A stretch of DNA of 36,614 bases, taken from the NCBI GenBank assembly GCA_026418175.1, contig JAOABX010000006.1, forward strand, positions 1-36,614. The letters are read 5' to 3'. The position numbers and the translations under genes are program-made. Below the pieces are notes generated by a model, which worked only from the letters and a program-made list of their open reading frames with translations, was not told where the DNA came from and did no database searches. Positions 32,410 through 36,614 of the stretch are shown here, piece by piece; the stretch's first letter is position 1; each line of letters opens with the position of its first letter. This DNA comes from Flavobacteriales bacterium. Its GTDB lineage: Bacteria > Bacteroidota > Bacteroidia > CAIKAF01.

Positions 32410-34056
32410 ATGGAAAAGAAGTTTACAAATATTGATGAGCTATTTAAAAACAAGCTGATGAACTATGAGGTAGAGCCTCCGGCTCATCTATGGAATAACA
32501 TCAGCCAAGAGCTCGACAATGCAGGAAATATTGACGACCTATTTAAAAAATCACTCCATGAAAATGAAGTTACGCCTCCGGCTTACGTTTGGGATAACAT
32601 CAACGCTTCGTTAGATAAACTAGATAACAAGCGCAAAAACCGAATTTGGTGGATGCTTGGCTCCGGAGCTGCAGTAATTATAGCGTTTATTACTGGATAT
32701 TTCATTGCAGATTATGTACAACAAAAATCAGATGTTGAACCAGTTTCAATAGCCCTGCATGAACAAAATAAATCTGATAAAGACTTATTGTTGGGTAAAG
32801 AAAATAACGTAACGCACCCACAAAACGTAACGAATAATCAAACGAAATCAGCGGTTGCAAATACAGGCAAATCAAATTCATCAAATCAAAAATCCGCTTT
32901 GTCTGCCAATACAACAACCGCTGTGAATTCACATCTAAACCCCCAAGGATTCAATACCAGCAATAAAAAGGGAAAGCCTACAAAAGCTAATTCTATCCAA
33001 GGTATTGCTGATAATAATAAGAATAATGGAACTGTTCAACGAAATTCATTCAATGAAAAACAACTCAATAAAGATGATAATGGTGTTGTTTTTGTGGATG
33101 AATCTCAAGAAAATATGTTAGTGAAGGAATCCATTAAAACAGACAACGAACTGGCTGTTACTAATAATAACAATCAAGAAACTGAAGAAACAGAAAAAGA
33201 GAATATTACTGTAGAAAATACTGAAACAACTAAGCAAGAGGCTAGTACAAAAAATCAAACTATTGATTTGTATGCCGATTTAGACCCTGTAAATAGTTAC
33301 TATCCTCTTTTCAGTGTTAGCCCATTCTTTTCACCCATGTATGCCATTCGAAATTCATTCAATAATGAAGAAAAATACGACCCAATTGCTCCGGGAGGTG
33401 ATGATCGGTTTAAGCATACTACTCGCTTTAGTTATCAAGCTGGGGTATTGCTCGGATATAACTTTACACGTAAAATAAGTATCCATATTGGATGCAGTTA
33501 TAACCAAATAACCCATTCAACTGGAAGAGGGCAGCTACAAACTATGCCCTTTAGCCAAGCTGGAATTTATGATTCAGCACTTACCGTTCAAACCAGTGCC
33601 GGAGAGCTTACAGGCATTAGTGTTGACCCAAATCTAGACAACCAAGAAATAGGCCCAACGATTAATATTGAACAAACATTACTTCAAAGTCCCATTCAAC
33701 AAGTAGTGCAAACCATTGGATTTATAGAAGTTCCAGTACTGTTTAAATACAGATTTGCCTCATCTCGGGTAGGATTCCTGCTTACCGGAGGTTTTGGAAC
33801 CGGATTTATCGTTCGTAACGATGCATTTGCAGAAAATCAAACAGAGTATGTTCGATTTGGCGAAACAGCGAATATCCGTAACGTCAATTTCAACCTGATA
33901 TTGGGAGCCGGAATGGATGTTCAAATTACTCCATGGATGTATTTTACATTTGAACCAACATTCCGTTATTCTCTGATGAACTGGAGCATGAAGGAGGATG
34001 TAAAAGTAAATCCAATTATGATCGGTGCGAATACCGGTGTATCGTTCAGGTTCTAA
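32410..34056 (+). CDS. Trans-envelope anti-sigma protein (cytoplasmic anti-sigma domain, TM, OM beta-barrel)
   Basis: A 548-residue protein. The cytoplasmic N-terminus holds two copies of one motif, IDELFKNKL...EVEPPAHLWNNI...LD (about 8-36) and IDDLFKKSL...EVTPPAYVWDNI...LD (about 41-69). A single membrane segment follows (about 79-101), then a long Asn-, Thr- and Lys-rich linker (about 105-290). The C-terminal beta-barrel (about 305-548, SYQAGVLLGYNFTRKISIHIGC to NTGVSFRF) resembles PorT-type outer-membrane barrels. This matches the dual membrane-spanning anti-sigma proteins (Dma) described in Bacteroides thetaiotaomicron. The order implies it binds the adjacent sigma factor in the cytoplasm and reports on the outer membrane. 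Confidence 0.85.
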   Translation: MEKKFTNIDELFKNKLMNYEVEPPAHLWNNISQELDNAGNIDDLFKKSLHENEVTPPAYVWDNINASLDKLDNKRKNRIWWMLGSGAAVIIAFITGYFIADYVQQKSDVEPVSIALHEQNKSDKDLLLGKENNVTHPQNVTNNQTKSAVANTGKSNSSNQKSALSANTTTAVNSHLNPQGFNTSNKKGKPTKANSIQGIADNNKNNGTVQRNSFNEKQLNKDDNGVVFVDESQENMLVKESIKTDNELAVTNNNNQETEETEKENITVENTETTKQEASTKNQTIDLYADLDPVNSYYPLFSVSPFFSPMYAIRNSFNNEEKYDPIAPGGDDRFKHTTRFSYQAGVLLGYNFTRKISIHIGCSYNQITHSTGRGQLQTMPFSQAGIYDSALTVQTSAGELTGISVDPNLDNQEIGPTINIEQTLLQSPIQQVVQTIGFIEVPVLFKYRFASSRVGFLLTGGFGTGFIVRNDAFAENQTEYVRFGETANIRNVNFNLILGAGMDVQITPWMYFTFEPTFRYSLMNWSMKEDVKVNPIMIGANTGVSFRF

Positions 34057-34088
34057 TTAAAACACAATAATCTTGTTACCTTCGCAGT

Positions 34089-34096
34089 TAGATTTG
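34089..34096 (+). promoter_or_regulatory. -7 box of the VWA protein gene
   Basis: TAGATTTG is a perfect TAnnTTTG ending 4 bases before the ATG at 34101. A TTG is present at 34073-34075 but only 13 bases away, too close for a standard spacer. Confidence 0.45.
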
Positions 34097-34100
34097 AATC

Positions 34101-35426
34101 ATGGCTGCGAAGGTTTTTTGTTTTATATCAGGGATATTATTGTGTTTCATTGCATTTGCCCAACAACGAGGCATTGTTTTTGAAAATACCATCGTTGATT
34201 TCGGTAATATAAAATCGTGGGACAACCCACCGGCAGTCTTCAAATTTGAAAACACCTCGTTTGATGCTCAGTATATTTTAGCCCCTAAAACCAGCCGAAA
34301 GATATCTGTTGACTATCCCCGAAACAAAATAGAATCTGCCGAAAAGGGAGAAGTTCGTGTTTTTTACTATACACATGAAACCGGGCCATTTTCTGAAGAT
34401 GTTATGTTGTATTACAGTGGAAGCAACACCCCCATAAAACTTACGATAAAAGGGAATATAAAATCGTTGGCAGATAATGCATTAACACAATGCCCCGATT
34501 TTAATCAATCTTCGAAAATCGAATTAAAAGAAAAATGGATCGAAGCCAAAGTTATTAACAAAATTACCAAAGAGCCTATTCCGCTTGTATTAGTAAACAT
34601 TGGTCGAGAAAAATTTTATTCTCAAAAAAATGGTGATGTAAAAGTGAAATTATATCCCGGTGTGTATGGTATATATGCACAAGCAGACGGATATCATCCT
34701 TTCTCTGAATTTGTAGGCATCAAAAACGATATGGGAACATTGATTATTGAAATGACTCCGCTAAACGTTCCATTAGTAAAAGATACCATTTACGAAGAAG
34801 AACCGATAGTAATAAAAGACAGCATTCCCATACTTCCAGATGAAAAACCAGAGTTTTCTTACCGTGAATATAAAGCCAATCACATTGTGCTATTGCTGGA
34901 TGTCTCTGGCTCGATGAAACAACGGGGTAAAATTGATTCCTTAAAGTTAGCAATACGCACGTTGGCAGAAAATCTGCGAAGTGTTGACAGGGTTACACTT
35001 ATCACATTTGCCTCTAAAACGAATGAATTATTGATAAATATACCAGGAGACAATAAAGATTTAATATTACCCGTCGTAGAATCGTTAACGGCCAAAGGTA
35101 CTACTGATGGTGTTTTAGGTATTGAAAAAGCCTATCAGCATGCTTTTAATTATTTTATTCTGGGTGGAAACAACCAGGTAATTGTTGCTACTGACGGAAT
35201 TTTTAATAGCCCCAAATATTCTGAATCGCAACTTTTACTAATGATAAAATCTTTTAGAAACAAAGGAATTAAATTATCGGTTATCGGATTTGGTAAAGAA
35301 AAAAATGCCATAAGTGCCATGCAAAAAATGAGTACAGAAGGGGGGGGAAATTATATTTCATTTAGCGAAAATAATAACGTAAAAAAATTACTTTTGGAAG
35401 AAATTAAAAACCAATCAAAACGTTAA
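34101..35426 (+). CDS. VWA domain protein with DUF1573-like and carboxypeptidase-regulatory-like domains
   Basis: A 441-residue exported protein. The signal peptide ends near FAFAQ/FIAFAQ (about residue 21). The first domain (about 22-125, VFENTIVDFGNIKSWDNPPAVFKFENTS) resembles the DUF1573/ASPM-SPD-2-hydin Ig fold. A CNA-B or carboxypeptidase-regulatory-like domain follows (about 150-215, AKVINKITKEPIPLVLVNI). The C-terminal VWA domain (about 260-435) has a complete MIDAS: D267-x-S269-x-S271, T334/T335 in KGTTDG, and D365 in ATDG. Such proteins bind divalent metal and partners at the cell surface. Partners are unknown; a lipoprotein gene follows after 4 bases. Confidence 0.85.
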   Translation: MAAKVFCFISGILLCFIAFAQQRGIVFENTIVDFGNIKSWDNPPAVFKFENTSFDAQYILAPKTSRKISVDYPRNKIESAEKGEVRVFYYTHETGPFSEDVMLYYSGSNTPIKLTIKGNIKSLADNALTQCPDFNQSSKIELKEKWIEAKVINKITKEPIPLVLVNIGREKFYSQKNGDVKVKLYPGVYGIYAQADGYHPFSEFVGIKNDMGTLIIEMTPLNVPLVKDTIYEEEPIVIKDSIPILPDEKPEFSYREYKANHIVLLLDVSGSMKQRGKIDSLKLAIRTLAENLRSVDRVTLITFASKTNELLINIPGDNKDLILPVVESLTAKGTTDGVLGIEKAYQHAFNYFILGGNNQVIVATDGIFNSPKYSESQLLLMIKSFRNKGIKLSVIGFGKEKNAISAMQKMSTEGGGNYISFSENNNVKKLLLEEIKNQSKR

Positions 35427-35430
35427 AGCT

Positions 35431-35817
35431 ATGAAAAATCAATTATCTCTTTTCATTATTGCTGCTCTATTACTATTTGCCTGCAAAGAAAAAACAAAGC
35501 TATCCATTGATGATAATGACATGATAATTTTAACCTATACCCGAGACACGGTTGAATATTTTGATAGCTATACTTTATGCAAGGTAATGATTCCTAAACT
35601 TGACAATAAAAAGATTATAGAATTATTTGAAAGTATTTACGATAAAAAAATTCAACCCGGCAAAGGTGAACGCTTTGGGCATATTTCTTTTTATGATAAA
35701 GCTACAGATACCTTGAAATATGAAAAATTAATAGACTATGATACTCCTGATCAAACAGCAAAAAAGTTATTAAATCTACTTGAAAAGGAATGCGAAGACG
35801 GAGTTATTCAAGAATGA
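35431..35817 (+). CDS. Lipoprotein of unknown function
   Basis: A 128-residue lipoprotein (lipobox LLFAC, Cys18). The mature part is acidic and Lys-rich with a strand-helix pattern (MIILTYTRDTVEYFDSY, KIIELFESIYDKK, KKLLNLLEKECEDG). No known domain was recognised. It lies 4 bases after the VWA protein gene and is probably co-transcribed with it; the convergent Ppx/GppA stop is 9 bases away. Confidence 0.65.
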   Translation: MKNQLSLFIIAALLLFACKEKTKLSIDDNDMIILTYTRDTVEYFDSYTLCKVMIPKLDNKKIIELFESIYDKKIQPGKGERFGHISFYDKATDTLKYEKLIDYDTPDQTAKKLLNLLEKECEDGVIQE

Positions 35818-35826
35818 ATGATTGAT

Positions 35827-36614
35827 TTATTTCTTTAAAAAATCCTTATCCTTTTTTAAATATTCTTCATACATCTGATGGATTATACCATCTGAAAGTC
35901 CTATTTTAGGTACTACTAGCGACTTTATTTCAGCATTTTTGCAAATGTGTAGATATATTTCAGCTGCCGGAACAATTACGTCTGCCCTGTCCGGATTTAA
36001 TCCATATTTACGCATCCGCTGCTCAAACGTCATGGAAACTAGATCTTGATACACCTCTTTTAACTGTGCCCTGCTAAAAGGTGACCCTTCCGGTTCTCCA
36101 CTTAGTTTTTGCAATTTGATGATATTTCCTCCGCTTCCAATACCCATAATGTTAGGGTATAATTCTGCCAATTCTTTGCATTTTCGCTTTAAGCGCAACC
36201 ATTCTTCATCGGTTACTTTGCCATGCAACATTCTAACCGTTCCAATGTTAAATGATTCTGAGTATCGTTGTTTCCCTTTGTAAAACAAGGTAATTTCAGT
36301 ACTTCCTCCCCCTACATCAATATACAAGTATGCTCTTGCATCACTCATGTTTTCAGCCACATGATTGCTGTAAATAAGATCAGCTTCGGTATTGCCATCT
36401 ATAATTTGAATTTCAATACCTGATGCTTGTTTTACTTCCAATATTACCTGCTTAGCATTTAACGCTTCTCTCATGGCTGAAGTGGCACAAGCTCTGTAAT
36501 CAATCACTTCATGAACTTCAATAAGGTTTTTAAAAGCAATCATTGCCTTTTTAAGTTTCTCAATTTTGGGTTGAGAAATTTGATTATATACAAACGAGTC
36601 TTCGCCCAAACGAA
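35827..36614 (-). CDS. Ppx/GppA family phosphatase (5' end outside window)
   Basis: An exopolyphosphatase/pppGpp phosphatase-type protein cut by the window edge. The frame is open through the last base, reading RLGEDSF at the edge, and about 40 N-terminal residues including the first phosphate-binding block are missing. Visible motifs are YIDVGGGSTEI (second phosphate block), ACATSAMREA, DGNTEADLIYSN, GIGSGGNIIKL and IGLSDGII. An internal TTG at 36607-36609 is not the true start. Ppx and GppA cannot be separated without the full protein. Confidence 0.9.
   Translation of the reverse strand, partial: RLGEDSFVYNQISQPKIEKLKKAMIAFKNLIEVHEVIDYRACATSAMREALNAKQVILEVKQASGIEIQIIDGNTEADLIYSNHVAENMSDARAYLYIDVGGGSTEITLFYKGKQRYSESFNIGTVRMLHGKVTDEEWLRLKRKCKELAELYPNIMGIGSGGNIIKLQKLSGEPEGSPFSRAQLKEVYQDLVSMTFEQRMRKYGLNPDRADVIVPAAEIYLHICKNAEIKSLVVPKIGLSDGIIHQMYEEYLKKDKDFLKK

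Overview
The window is AT-rich bacterial DNA that reads as the chromosome of a member of the Bacteroidota. Supporting this are several promoters of the Bacteroidota type (TTTG, about 19 bases, then TAnnTTTG), few Shine-Dalgarno sites, and families typical of or restricted to the phylum: a DUF4296 lipoprotein, an IPExxxVDY protein next to pyruvate kinase, a PorT-like outer-membrane barrel, and an ECF sigma factor paired with a membrane-anchored, barrel-bearing anti-sigma protein. The order cannot be fixed from the sequence alone. No tRNA, rRNA, CRISPR array, phage or insertion sequence was recognised.

Layout. 0-2.3 kb: minus-strand envelope genes (a secreted protein cut by the window edge, an M23 peptidase, an outer-membrane barrel). 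2.5-5.1 kb: alaS, directly abutting a convergent pair made of a coiled-coil membrane protein and a DUF4296 lipoprotein (5.1-6.3 kb). 6.4-10.7 kb: a Tat-signal GH1 beta-glucosidase, efp and a DPP4-like S9 peptidase. 10.9-17.5 kb: a complete TetR-TolC-MFP-RND efflux operon closed by a strong terminator. 17.6-19.4 kb: a GH36-type alpha-galactosidase broken by a frameshift. 19.4-26.0 kb: a minus-strand housekeeping run (lysS, cysS, an M28/glutaminyl-cyclase-like lipoprotein, a secreted unknown, the IPExxxVDY protein, pyk). 26.2-27.9 kb: a DEAD-box helicase with a leader of about 130 nt. 27.9-31.5 kb: minus-strand genes (a 43-residue lipoprotein, a secreted unknown, a 2-oxoglutarate oxygenase, a SlyD-like FKBP, and a metal-dependent cyclase whose downstream partner, a YjbR-family gene, has decayed). 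31.6-35.8 kb: a plus-strand envelope-signalling cluster (Kazal lipoprotein, ECF sigma factor, an anti-sigma protein predicted to span both membranes, a VWA protein, a lipoprotein). The window ends in a truncated Ppx/GppA phosphatase gene.

The two points of most interest are the sigma/trans-envelope anti-sigma module with a Kazal protease-inhibitor lipoprotein just upstream, and the degraded MmcQ/YjbR gene in the 30.3-30.8 kb gap. The latter can be read across three frames despite at least four separate lesions. A small Cys-rich lipoprotein gene, and several genes whose promoter -7 box ends only 4-8 bases before the ATG, are also worth checking.
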